Shown here: in pieces, positions 47,155 to 56,212 of the stretch | Position numbering within the stretch: position 1 is the stretch's first letter | Layout: each line of letters begins with the position of its first letter | Assembly: GCF_026250525.1 (NCBI RefSeq) | Contig: NZ_CP111043.1 | Location: forward strand, 558,001 to 622,000 | DNA: 64,000 nt | Origin: Chondrinema litorale | GTDB taxonomy: Bacteria > Bacteroidota > Bacteroidia > Cytophagales > Flammeovirgaceae | Direction: 5' to 3' | Position numbers and translations under genes: made by a program | Notes under the pieces: generated by a model | What the model saw: the letters and a program-made list of their open reading frames with translations, nothing else | Databases searched by the model: none | What the model was told of the DNA's origin: nothing

Positions 47155-47763
47155 TTACTCAGATAACATATCCAAAATATGCTGATGCATTTCACCAATA
47201 CTTGGAGCTAGTGTTTTACCGACATCTACCAACCAAACTTGTAGGTTGAGAAGCATTGGGTACAATTTGGCATCGGCCACTACTTCTTTAGATAACCTGA
47301 GTCCAGCAGCATCTAATAAACCAATAAAAATACTTAAGAATACAGCATATTTTGCGGCTCCTAATATCATTGAAGCAAAATTATCAAGGCTATCAAATAC
47401 CGAATAATCTAACCTACCTTGTAAAAACCGACCTAACTTATTGAGAGAAAGTGAGCCAATTACATAGAAGAATATAAAGAATAGAAACTTTGCCAGTTTG
47501 GGAGATTTCCCCACAGCATTATCAGCACTGACGAATAGATATGTAATGGCAAAAAATATGATAAGAATACCAAAAATAAAGACAAGAATAGAGACAAACT
47601 CAACAATAAATCCTTTTTGGTAACCTTTATAAGCACCCCACAAAATAAAAAAAGCAAGGATAATATCAACTACCCTCACATAGGAAGAAAAATAACTTTC
47701 AACACCTTTACCTGAAATCTGCGCTAAAATATCTACCGGATTTATAACCAAAAGAAATTCCAC
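47155..47763 (-). CDS. CvpA family membrane protein
   Basis: A 202-residue protein with four hydrophobic segments. The pattern VDIILAFFILWGAYKGYQKGFIVEFVS and a later LNKLGRFLQGRLDYSVFDSLDN is typical of CvpA, a family needed for colicin V production in E. coli and otherwise poorly known. It starts at a GTG at 47763; no ATG is available near the N-terminus. It is upstream of nothing on this strand except the kinase gene 220 bases further. Confidence 0.82.
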   Translation of the reverse strand: MEFLLVINPVDILAQISGKGVESYFSSYVRVVDIILAFFILWGAYKGYQKGFIVEFVSILVFIFGILIIFFAITYLFVSADNAVGKSPKLAKFLFFIFFYVIGSLSLNKLGRFLQGRLDYSVFDSLDNFASMILGAAKYAVFLSIFIGLLDAAGLRLSKEVVADAKLYPMLLNLQVWLVDVGKTLAPSIGEMHQHILDMLSE

Positions 47764-47805
47764 CTAAAAAAATTAATATGTAATTTGACAGAGAAACTAA
47801 AATAT

Positions 47806-47856
47806 GAAGTTGTTTAAAATTTTTAGTTTCTTCAACATAATCTTTTAAACAACTTC
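47806..47856. repeat. Perfect 14-base inverted repeat
   Basis: GAAGTTGTTTAAAA at 47806-47819 and its exact complement at 47843-47856 are separated by 23 bases. It lies between the cvpA start and the yqeY stop, both on the minus strand. It may be a transcript end for yqeY or a regulatory hairpin for cvpA. Confidence 0.6.
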
Positions 47857-47876
47857 CTATTATTTGTAGCTAAACT

Positions 47877-48329
47877 TTAAGACAATGATGCTTTTACAAG
47901 TTCTGCTACTTTTTTATTATCTGCTTTACCAGCAAATTTCTTCTGCGCCATACCCATTACTTTTCCCATATCTTTCATAGAAGATGCGCCTGTTTGCTTT
48001 ACAATCTCCTGTATAGTAGCAGCAATTTCTTCGTCTGAAAGCTGCTCAGGAAGAAACTTCTCTATAACCTTTAATTCTGCCACTTCAACTTCAGCTAAAT
48101 CTTCTCTGCCTTCCTTTTGATAAATCTCTGCCGACTCTCTTCTTTGCTTAGCAGCTTTACTTAACAATTGAATTTCAGCAGCTTCGCTCAATCCACCTTC
48201 CGATTTTCCTTTTTCAGTTTCAGCAAGCAATATCATCGATTTAATTCCCCTTAATGCTTGAAGGCTTTGTTTGTCTTTAGCTTTCATAGCAGTCTTCATT
48301 TCTGCTTCAACTTTTTCTTTTAAGCTCAT
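47877..48329 (-). CDS. GatB/YqeY domain protein
   Basis: A 150-residue all-helical protein matching YqeY: the N-terminus SLKEKVEAEMKTAMKAKDK, the middle EIQLLSKAAKQRRESAE and the tail MGKVMGMAQKKFAGKADNKKV are the family signature. The domain is shared with the tail of the GatB tRNA amidotransferase subunit and is thought to contact tRNA; the free-standing protein has no settled role. It is followed on the other strand by the divergent pdxJ. Confidence 0.93.
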   Translation of the reverse strand: MSLKEKVEAEMKTAMKAKDKQSLQALRGIKSMILLAETEKGKSEGGLSEAAEIQLLSKAAKQRRESAEIYQKEGREDLAEVEVAELKVIEKFLPEQLSDEEIAATIQEIVKQTGASSMKDMGKVMGMAQKKFAGKADNKKVAELVKASLS

Positions 48330-48469
48330 AATTTAAATTCTGTCTTTTTTAGAGATAATTAAAAAGTAACTTTGTTGAAAGAAGCATTAACATTGCAATT
48401 TTGATAATTCTTCTTTTGTTAAGCTCTTTGCCTAATTATACACAAATTTACCTAAATAAAAACTGAAAC

Positions 48470-49183
48470 ATGACCAGACTAAGCGTAAATATCAACAAAA
48501 TTGCTACTCTTCGAAATGCAAGAGGGGGAAATAATCCAGATTTAATACAAGTAGCCAAAGACTGTGAACGCTTTGGAGCAGAAGGTATAACTGTGCACCC
48601 AAGGCCCGATGAAAGACATATTAGATATAATGATGTAATTAAGCTCAAAGAAATTGTAACTACTGAATTTAATATAGAGGGCAACCCTCAAGATAAATTT
48701 ATGAATCTGGTTTTAATGGTAAAGCCTGAGCAGGCTACATTGGTACCAGATGGTATTAATGCCATTACCTCAAACGCTGGCTGGGACACCATAAAAAACG
48801 AATCTTTTTTAACACAAATAATTACTGAGCTAAAAAATAACGGCATCAGATCTTCCATTTTTGTGGATCCTATACCCGAAATAATTGAAGGAGCGGCAAA
48901 AATTGGTACAGATAGAATAGAACTTTATACAGAGCCTTATGCTGCCCAGTATCCATCCGATAAAGAACAGTCTATTAAATCTTATGTTGAAGCTGCTACA
49001 TTGGCTCACGAATTAGGTTTAGAGATTAATGCTGGTCACGATTTAAGCTTGGAAAATCTTAAGTATTTCAAAGAGAATATTCCAAATCTAGCTGAAGTAT
49101 CTATTGGTCATGCACTTATTTGTGATGCTATTTACTTAGGATTAGAAAACACGATACAATTGTACAAAAGGCAGTTAATTTAA
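48470..49183 (+). CDS. pdxJ: Pyridoxine 5'-phosphate synthase
   Basis: A 237-residue TIM-barrel enzyme that closes the pyridoxine ring in the DXP-dependent vitamin B6 pathway. The N-terminus [16 protein letters not shown], then [13 protein letters not shown], and the barrel motif [12 protein letters not shown] are diagnostic. The length fits. It is monocistronic and divergent from yqeY. Confidence 0.97.
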   Translation: MTRLSVNINKIATLRNARGGNNPDLIQVAKDCERFGAEGITVHPRPDERHIRYNDVIKLKEIVTTEFNIEGNPQDKFMNLVLMVKPEQATLVPDGINAITSNAGWDTIKNESFLTQIITELKNNGIRSSIFVDPIPEIIEGAAKIGTDRIELYTEPYAAQYPSDKEQSIKSYVEAATLAHELGLEINAGHDLSLENLKYFKENIPNLAEVSIGHALICDAIYLGLENTIQLYKRQLI

Positions 49184-49308
49184 GCTTAAACCAAGGCAAT
49201 GGGTTTAAAATAAAAGCGTTTTTCATTCTTATAATAATAATTAAAAAGAATTTTTACTGGTTATCGCTTTTTGTAAGAACTGACGAGTAAACCCATTGCT
49301 AATTTTTT

Positions 49309-51174
49309 ATGTATCAGTATTTCAGGCTTTTATCAATTCCTGTACTATTTCTTTCATCTGGTATTTTACTGGCAGTGGCAGTGTATTTTCTAAATACATC
49401 CTATTTCGATTTTTCGGAAACAATTATTGCCATTTATCACTTACAGGAAAAAGCTGAAATCTTTACCTCGCAATATCTCACAGAGTTCCGCTACGAAATA
49501 TTAAAGTTCACGCTCATAGCACTGGCTTTCTTTAGCCCTTTAGTTGCTTTATACACTTACCTCAATCTAGAACTTTTATATTTTTCTTTAAAGCAGTTTA
49601 TCTTATTTGTTCGTGGCTTATATTTTAATCTAAAGTCTAGTTACACTAACCTTACATCTACTCAAAAACTTTACTTTAAAAGCTATGTACTCAGCATTAC
49701 AGCAGTTAGAGTATTTCTGCTATTTAGGTATCCTGTGCACATAGACGAGGCATTTTCTTATGTGTTTATGGTAAGTAAAGGCATGTTGGTTACACTCACC
49801 TATTACCCCGGACCCAATAACCATATAGGATATTTAATTTCTTGTGTATTAGCAGATGTAATTTTCTCTGAGCCTATGTTGGCTATAAGGATACCCGTAT
49901 TACTCTTAAGTACCTTTACAAGCATTTTCCTTTTTGCTGTAATAAAGAAATACTTAAATTTCAATATTGCTCTGGTTGCCAGTTGCTTGTTTTCATTTTC
50001 TGAATATGGCTTATTTTATTCTGTACATGGGCGAGGTTACGAACTGATGATTATATGCTTTATAATTGCTAGCATTAGCTTAATCAAGATTATAAACATT
50101 GGCTCAAAATATTATTTTATTGTTTTTATTGGAGCATCTGTTTTGGGTTTTTACACAATTCCTGTATTTCTTTATCCTTTTGCTTCCATCATGCTTTTTG
50201 CATTGATATATTCCCTTACCGAAAAACAAACAAGAAAAGTCCGTTGGTTATTTGCAACTGGTATGATTGTATTTTTGGGCAGTTTATTTATGTACATGCC
50301 TGTATTGTTTGCAAGTGGTATTAATGCTTTAACTGGCAACAAATGGGTAAGTAAAATGAACTTTGATTTGTTTCTAGAACAATTCCCTTTTTACCTTGCT
50401 GATACTCCGGGCACTTTTTACAGCCTCGATATTTACGGAACTTGGATTACACTACTCAACTTTACATTTTGGTTAATAGTAGCATTTAAACCCACTCTTT
50501 TTGAAAAGGAGTTTAACGATATAAAAAAACTAAAACACACAGGAGTCTTTCTTACCTGCCTTTATATATCACCTCCTATTTTCTTATTTGTACAACAAGT
50601 TTTACCAGGAGCGAGAATCTGGCTTTATCTATCTCTAGCAGAATACATCAGTATTGTTTGGGCTATTAGCTTAATATATAAAAAGTATAAAACCTCAAGA
50701 CCTGCTCATAAAAAATCAGCATACAACCCAGAAGATAATCCCGAATCTTTACCTGTCAACTATAAATCATTTTCAAAATCATCAACTCAGTTAAAAGTGA
50801 TATTAGTCTTATTAATTGGCTATATCTCTTTTATGACTTATTATACTGGATGGGTTACAGTTAAAAGAGAGCCAATCTATCAACAACAAGCAATATTAAA
50901 CAAGCAAATTATAGATGATGAAGCTCAAATTGTCTATGTAAATCAGGACTTGTACAATGTATTTTTAAGATACGAAGCACTTAGAGCACATAAAAATATT
51001 TTTGTTGAAGCTAACAATCCAGAAGAAAGAGAATATTACGATTTTATCGTACTTAGGCAGAATAGTGCGTTTCCTGAATCTCTGAATAAAAACCTATACA
51101 AATTATTTTATACTGATGAATTTGTTGTCGCTTATAAAAGAATAAAAGACATATCTGATATTAAAGATTATTAG
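49309..51174 (+). CDS. GT-C-type membrane glycosyltransferase
   Basis: A 621-residue polytopic protein with about ten or eleven hydrophobic segments. After the first segments the luminal loop carries HIDEAFSYVF, the acidic (DE) catalytic motif of ArnT/PMT-like GT-C enzymes, which use lipid-linked sugars. The second half has further segments and a long C-terminal soluble tail. This suggests transfer of a sugar to a lipid or surface polymer at the outer face of the inner membrane. Substrate unknown. It converges with ribD, with a 14-base overlap of the 3' ends. Confidence 0.78.
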   Translation: MYQYFRLLSIPVLFLSSGILLAVAVYFLNTSYFDFSETIIAIYHLQEKAEIFTSQYLTEFRYEILKFTLIALAFFSPLVALYTYLNLELLYFSLKQFILFVRGLYFNLKSSYTNLTSTQKLYFKSYVLSITAVRVFLLFRYPVHIDEAFSYVFMVSKGMLVTLTYYPGPNNHIGYLISCVLADVIFSEPMLAIRIPVLLLSTFTSIFLFAVIKKYLNFNIALVASCLFSFSEYGLFYSVHGRGYELMIICFIIASISLIKIINIGSKYYFIVFIGASVLGFYTIPVFLYPFASIMLFALIYSLTEKQTRKVRWLFATGMIVFLGSLFMYMPVLFASGINALTGNKWVSKMNFDLFLEQFPFYLADTPGTFYSLDIYGTWITLLNFTFWLIVAFKPTLFEKEFNDIKKLKHTGVFLTCLYISPPIFLFVQQVLPGARIWLYLSLAEYISIVWAISLIYKKYKTSRPAHKKSAYNPEDNPESLPVNYKSFSKSSTQLKVILVLLIGYISFMTYYTGWVTVKREPIYQQQAILNKQIIDDEAQIVYVNQDLYNVFLRYEALRAHKNIFVEANNPEEREYYDFIVLRQNSAFPESLNKNLYKLFYTDEFVVAYKRIKDISDIKDY

Positions 51175-52264
51175 TGTAAGTCATTAGATAATCTGTATCG
51201 GATTGTTCTAAGCTTTTTAAAACCACACTTCCTTTTTGATTCAATACCGGAGCTTTTATTCCATCACTAAATAATGTTTTAGACTTAAAAACTTTTGCTT
51301 CATCCCATAAACTTTGTTCAATAAAAGCATTTAAAAGTTGAGCACCACCTTCAATAATTACTGAGTGTAATTTCCTCTTAAACAATTCTTGCATTACTCC
51401 TTCTAAAAAATTTCCTTCAATGGCTACACCAAACTTTTTATGATGCTCTTGTACAGGATTGATCCCATTAATGTGAAATAGAATAGTATTTTGAGAGTCA
51501 TCAAAAAACTTTAAATTATCAGGTAAAACAAGGTTTCTATCAATTACAACTCTTGTTGGATTTCTACCATCCCACTGCCTTACATTTAACTGTGGATTAT
51601 CTTTTAAAGCTGTATTTGTACCCACCATAATTGCATCTTCTTCTGCTCTCCATTTATGCACAAATGTTCTAGAAAAAGCTGAGCTTATCCATTTAGAATC
51701 GTAGTTTTTTCTGGCAATAAAACCATCAGCAGTTTCTGCCCATTTTAAAATGATATAAGGTCTTTGCTTCTGAATTGCTGTAAAAAAGCGTTTATTTAGC
51801 TCAGTTGCTTCGTTTTCTAAAATCCCACATTTCACTTTTATCCCAGCATTTTCCAATTTTTTAATACCATTTCCAGCAACTAAAGGATTAGGATCTTTAA
51901 CTGCTACAAAAACTTCGGGTATTTGATGTTTTATAATTAAATCTGCACATGGAGGAGTTTTTCCAAAATGACTACAAGGTTCCAGTGTAACATATAATTG
52001 AGCTTTGTTCAACACAGATAGATCTTTTACCGAATTAATTGCATTTACTTCGGCATGTCCTTCGCCATATTTCCTATGAGAACCTTCTCCAATTATTCTG
52101 TCTTGGTGTACAATTACGCAGCCCACCATCGGATTAGGGCTTACATTTCCCGCCCCTAATTTTGCAAGCTCTAGCGCTCGCTGCATGTATATCGGTGCTA
52201 ATTTCACAATCTTTTGCTTATAGTTAAAAAACGCCGTCTGTTCTAGATAGACGATCTGCCACAT
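51161..52264 (-). CDS. ribD: Bifunctional riboflavin deaminase/reductase
   Basis: A 367-residue RibD. The deaminase domain has the zinc site HAEVNAI and PCSHFGKTPPCADLI; the reductase domain has GTNTALKDNPQLNVRQ and the sheet ending in a GGAQLLNAF turn. It performs the second and third steps of riboflavin synthesis. The frame from ATG 52264 carries ~20 residues more than the usual start; GTG at 52207 gives the usual N-terminus (VKLAPIYMQRALELAKLG) and is a good alternative. Its 3' end overlaps the glycosyltransferase gene by 14 bases. Confidence 0.95.
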   Translation of the reverse strand: MWQIVYLEQTAFFNYKQKIVKLAPIYMQRALELAKLGAGNVSPNPMVGCVIVHQDRIIGEGSHRKYGEGHAEVNAINSVKDLSVLNKAQLYVTLEPCSHFGKTPPCADLIIKHQIPEVFVAVKDPNPLVAGNGIKKLENAGIKVKCGILENEATELNKRFFTAIQKQRPYIILKWAETADGFIARKNYDSKWISSAFSRTFVHKWRAEEDAIMVGTNTALKDNPQLNVRQWDGRNPTRVVIDRNLVLPDNLKFFDDSQNTILFHINGINPVQEHHKKFGVAIEGNFLEGVMQELFKRKLHSVIIEGGAQLLNAFIEQSLWDEAKVFKSKTLFSDGIKAPVLNQKGSVVLKSLEQSDTDYLMTYTNNL

Positions 52265-52394
52265 TCAGTAAAAAAAGAACCCGATTCTCATTTGAAAAAC
52301 ACCAGTATTTTTCAAACAATTTTAATATCTGGTAAAAATTTCACAATTTTCAGAATTGATTGGCAAAATTACTAGACAAAAAATTCATAATAAA

Positions 52395-53417
52395 ATGAAA
52401 GACAACAGAAGAGAATTTATTAAAAGAGCAGGGAAATACACAGCAGGTGGAATATTTCTTGGTTCTGGGTTGACCCTTTTAAATGCTTGTGGTGCAGGAC
52501 AAGGTACTGCTAAAGAAGGTGCTGATGATGTTGAAACAAAATCAATAGCTACTACTCCTTTCTTTAAAATATCATTAGCACAGTGGTCATTACATAATTC
52601 TTTTTTTAGTGGTAAACTAGATAATCTTGATTTTGCAGCAAAAGCTAAAAACGATTTCGGAATAAATGCTGTAGAATATGTAAATCAGTTTTTTGCAGAT
52701 AAAGCAAAAGATCAGGAATATCTTGCGGAAATGAAAAAAAGAGCTGCCGATCTAGGAGTAACTAATGTCTTGATTATGATTGACAGAGAAGGACATTTAG
52801 GAAGCACCAATGATGATGAACGAAAACAAGCTGTTGAGAACCATTATAAATGGGTTGAAGCTGCAAAGTTCTTAGGTTGCCATTCAATAAGAGTAAATGC
52901 CGCAGGTGAAGGTACAGAAGAAGAAGTTGCAAGTGCTGCAGTAGATGGATTAGGTTCACTTGCAGAATTTGCTAAAGACCATAACATTAATATTATTGTT
53001 GAAAATCATGGAGGTTATTCTTCTAATGGTCAATGGTTAAGTGGAGTTTTATCTCAGGTAAATATGGACAATGCTGGTTCTCTTCCAGATTTTGGTAACT
53101 TCTGTATTAAAAATGAAAGCACAATGGTTGATGGAAAAGAAACCTGGTCTTGTGTTGAAGAGTACGATCGTTACAAGGGAGTAAAAGAACTAATGCCATT
53201 TGCTAAAGGAGTTAGTGCTAAAACACATAATTTTAACGAAGCTGGCATTGAAGTAGAAACTGATTACAAAAAAATGCTTCAAATAGTAAAAGATGCTGGC
53301 TATACTGGTTATGTGGGTGTAGAGTATGAAGGGCAAGTACTTTCTGAGGATGAAGGCATAAAAGCAACTAAAAAATTATTAGAATCTGTTGGAACAGAAT
53401 TAAACACAACTGCATAA
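52395..53417 (+). CDS. Tat-type lipoprotein, sugar isomerase/epimerase-like
   Basis: A 340-residue protein from the ATG at 52395 (an upstream TTG at 52356 is not favoured). The N-terminus has a twin-arginine segment [10 protein letters not shown], a hydrophobic stretch and a lipobox LLNAC, so it is a Tat-exported lipoprotein. The rest is a xylose-isomerase-like TIM barrel, with metal-site residues in [10 protein letters not shown] and [10 protein letters not shown]. Such proteins in Bacteroidota often act on sugars or inositols in the periplasm. Substrate unknown. It ends at a strong two-way terminator. Confidence 0.87.
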   Translation: MKDNRREFIKRAGKYTAGGIFLGSGLTLLNACGAGQGTAKEGADDVETKSIATTPFFKISLAQWSLHNSFFSGKLDNLDFAAKAKNDFGINAVEYVNQFFADKAKDQEYLAEMKKRAADLGVTNVLIMIDREGHLGSTNDDERKQAVENHYKWVEAAKFLGCHSIRVNAAGEGTEEEVASAAVDGLGSLAEFAKDHNINIIVENHGGYSSNGQWLSGVLSQVNMDNAGSLPDFGNFCIKNESTMVDGKETWSCVEEYDRYKGVKELMPFAKGVSAKTHNFNEAGIEVETDYKKMLQIVKDAGYTGYVGVEYEGQVLSEDEGIKATKKLLESVGTELNTTA

Positions 53418-53425
53418 TTCAATAA

Positions 53426-53454
53426 AAAAAGAGGATTTTTAAAATCCTCTTTTT
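53426..53454. terminator. Bidirectional terminator
   Basis: AAAAAGAGGATTTT and its complement form a nearly loopless hairpin between the convergent isomerase-like and Ig-like repeat genes. It also covers the last codons of the latter. Confidence 0.8.
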
Positions 53455-54614
53455 AATTCTATATCGTCTCTAAAGATGGTACTTACATTTCCAGCATCGT
53501 CTTTAAATTTAACATAAACCACTTTGCTTCCATCTTCTTCTCCTTCCAATTTCCAACCGTGAATTTCATTTCTATAAACTTGCCAACGAGCCGATCTAAA
53601 ATCAGGGAAATTACTAATTAACATATGAGAAGCACCTTCCGCACCAAATCTTAAATGCACTTTTTTATTTATGTCAGTAGTAATACCTGCACCTGCATCA
53701 ATGTAAAATTCACAATCTTGAGGCGGAGTTGTATCCAGTATTATATTGTCTGTAAAAATACCTGATTCATTATTGGCCATGTCTTTAAATTTGATGTAAA
53801 CTGATTTTGTTGCATCACCATTTTCAAAAAACCATTCTGTAGATGTTGCATAAGGTTGCCAAGCTGCATCTTTAAATTCTTTATCATTAGAAATAATCAT
53901 AGAGTCTACTTCATTGGCAAAAATGCTCAAATCTACTTTTCCATCCTGCCTGTAAGTAAATTTTTCACCATTATTAATTTCTACACTACAGTTAAATGGC
54001 TTTTGTGTATCAAATATAATTTTGTCTTTTACTGTTTCAGAAACGTTTCCTGCTACATCTCTAAACTTTGCATAAACTGTATATTCTCCATCTCCTCCTT
54101 TCTCTAACTCCCAGTCTAATAGCTCGTCTTCATAAAACTGCCATTTAAGTCCATAAAAAGCACCATTATTACTAACCATCATATATTTTGCTCCCTCAGC
54201 ATTAATCTTTAGATCTACTATATGAGATTTTTTATTAGAGACTTTATTTGGCATATCTATAGAAACTGAAGCATTTGCAGGCGCGGTTGCATCAACTAAA
54301 ATATTATCACTCACAGGGCCAATTTCATTGTTATCTTTATCCAGAAACTTGGCATAGACAAACTGCTCGCCATCTTCATGAAAAAGCTCCCAATGTACCC
54401 GAGGTTCAAAAGCTGTCCAATGTGCTCCTGTAAAATTTTTGTAATTACTTACCATCATTTTTACAGCATTCTCACACTCCAGCTGAATGTCTAGCGTATA
54501 GCTTTGAGCATATTTATTCCCCTTATCTATCAAGACAGAAGCAGTCGGAAGCTGAGCAAAACATACATTAAAACAGCACGATAGCAATAATCCGATAAAC
54601 AGATGTTTAAACAT
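53439..54614 (-). CDS. Secreted protein with 4 Ig-like repeats
   Basis: A 391-residue exported protein, a short paralogue of the 11-repeat protein at 10034. A signal peptide (about 1-20, ending CFAQL) is followed by four units of ~93 residues with the same skeleton (MMVSN..F....W..., W.L...DG...VY.KF.D...N.S, D.I..D...P). The order of motifs is identical, so the two share a domain family. The C-terminus ends in ELKRGF with no anchor. It lies next to the SPOR-like and TPR proteins, both secreted. The function is unknown; a surface or periplasmic scaffold is a guess. Confidence 0.85.
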   Translation of the reverse strand: MFKHLFIGLLLSCCFNVCFAQLPTASVLIDKGNKYAQSYTLDIQLECENAVKMMVSNYKNFTGAHWTAFEPRVHWELFHEDGEQFVYAKFLDKDNNEIGPVSDNILVDATAPANASVSIDMPNKVSNKKSHIVDLKINAEGAKYMMVSNNGAFYGLKWQFYEDELLDWELEKGGDGEYTVYAKFRDVAGNVSETVKDKIIFDTQKPFNCSVEINNGEKFTYRQDGKVDLSIFANEVDSMIISNDKEFKDAAWQPYATSTEWFFENGDATKSVYIKFKDMANNESGIFTDNIILDTTPPQDCEFYIDAGAGITTDINKKVHLRFGAEGASHMLISNFPDFRSARWQVYRNEIHGWKLEGEEDGSKVVYVKFKDDAGNVSTIFRDDIELKRGF

Positions 54615-54922
54615 TTTTCTAAAAGTTAGTTTGCTTAATTAATTTGAAATCGAAGTTTGTATGAAAATTCCTTTTTTGAAATTTTTTCATCCTTTCAACT
54701 TTAACAACTATTAAATATTGTCTCTCATAAATGTTCCAAAAGGTTATTTGACATTTCAAATAATTAGAAGCTACATGTAAGCGTTATCCTAATTTGATTT
54801 TAAAAAGATTGTGTTTTTTTAATAATCTAGAAAACTAAGCGTATAAATAAAGATAATTCTGTCTAAGATATCTATTAAAAAATATACATCGAACACTCAA
54901 AATATAACATTTCAGTAGCATT
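54615..54922. other. Divergent gap, 308 bases
   Basis: AT-rich DNA between the divergent Ig-repeat and SPOR-like genes. It should carry both promoters, but I see no clear TTTG / TAnnTTTG or sigma-54 match and no other structure. Confidence 0.4.
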
Positions 54923-56023
54923 ATGAAAAAGCTCTTTCTTTTCATTTTTCTCTTATCTTTTTACATAAGTCCTGTATTAAGAGCACAAATTAGCGCTGGT
55001 GTTACCTACGACATTTCTCAATTATCTCAGGAACCAATAACTATTATTCAGGAGCCTGTTGTTTCAGATTTCAGAGAAGCTGGTGATACATCATTTACAG
55101 TTTATAAAAATTGTAGTGTGCCTTTTGCAACTTATTTTGTGAATGGAGCGCAATACGACAATATATTTAACCCCAACCCAACTGGTCTGTATTTAAATAA
55201 TCAGCACTTTGTCTATTACTGTGGTATAGAAATGTCTATAAGACAGAACTTTAGTAATATTCTACAAGTAAAAGAATTCTCTTATTTGAGTAACTCTTAT
55301 CTAATGATTATCAATTTTAGAGAAGACTGTATGGGAGATGGTTGTAAATACAGATGCTATAATTTATTTGATATTACAATACCAGAAAAAATAATTCAGG
55401 TCTCTTTTTCATCAGTATTTGAAGGTACCGAATCTTTCGGCGAATTTAACAGCGATGGTGTAATAGACTTTTTACGTGTAGCTCCAAAACCAGATAAAGA
55501 TGGAAATGAAGACGGCTTTGAAAATTATCTTTTAACAGCTTATACAATACCGAGAAAAACTGCCAAGCAGCTCACGACTAAAGAAGGTCAAGCATACTAC
55601 TTATACGTTAAAGGAGATGAGGAAGCTCGCAAATTTCAGGTTTTACAAGCAGATTGGTTCTTTACAATGAAAGATACCAGTGGTAGTGTAGCACCTAAAA
55701 AATCTTACTTTGCACCTTATATTTCATTCGACCCTTTATACAAATATTTGTATAGCCCAGAAGGTATTAGAATAGAGAAAAACAGATGGTCTGTATTTGT
55801 AGAAGAATTTGGTGATTTACAAGCAGCACAGGATTTCTGTACAAAAATTCGCGCAAAAAAATTAGGCGACCCTTATATAATGATAGATCAATACAGCAAC
55901 GATATTAAATTTCAAGCTTTTGTAGGCAATTCAGTAACTAAGCAAATGGCTGAAACATACCTAAGAAACTTAAGTGAAAAAGGTTATAGAGGAAAGCTAA
56001 GAGATTTAAGAAAAGATTATTAA
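54923..56023 (+). CDS. Secreted protein with SPOR-like C-terminus
   Basis: A 366-residue exported protein with a signal peptide (about 1-22, LRAQ). The middle is beta-rich with an internal cysteine cluster (REDCMGDGCKYRCYN, about 138-153). The last ~75 residues (RWSVFVEEFGDLQAAQDFC ... GYRGKLRDLR) look like a SPOR domain, which binds denuded peptidoglycan at division sites. The overall family is not recognised. It precedes a TPR protein and follows the 4-repeat Ig-like gene, so the group may act at the cell envelope. The assignment of SPOR is by pattern only. Confidence 0.72.
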   Translation: MKKLFLFIFLLSFYISPVLRAQISAGVTYDISQLSQEPITIIQEPVVSDFREAGDTSFTVYKNCSVPFATYFVNGAQYDNIFNPNPTGLYLNNQHFVYYCGIEMSIRQNFSNILQVKEFSYLSNSYLMIINFREDCMGDGCKYRCYNLFDITIPEKIIQVSFSSVFEGTESFGEFNSDGVIDFLRVAPKPDKDGNEDGFENYLLTAYTIPRKTAKQLTTKEGQAYYLYVKGDEEARKFQVLQADWFFTMKDTSGSVAPKKSYFAPYISFDPLYKYLYSPEGIRIEKNRWSVFVEEFGDLQAAQDFCTKIRAKKLGDPYIMIDQYSNDIKFQAFVGNSVTKQMAETYLRNLSEKGYRGKLRDLRKDY

Positions 56024-56043
56024 AGTAAATAAAAGCATTATAG

Positions 56044-56096
56044 AAAAATACTCTTGTAAAAAGTTTTCTAAGACTTTTGGCAAGAGTGTTTTTTTA
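56044..56096 (+). terminator. Terminator after the SPOR-like gene
   Basis: AATACTCTTG and CAAGAGTGTT form the outer stem, with an inner AAAAAGT/ACTTTT pairing, followed by T7. It lies 21 bases after the stop and separates it from the TPR gene. Confidence 0.7.
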
Positions 56097-56212
56097 TTCT
56101 CAATAATTTCTATTTACAGCGTTGTAATGAAGATTGTAAATAACTGTAAATAAAAATCTTTCGAACCAGCTAGATAAACTGGCAATAAACGTTTCATTAA
56201 AATATATAAATA

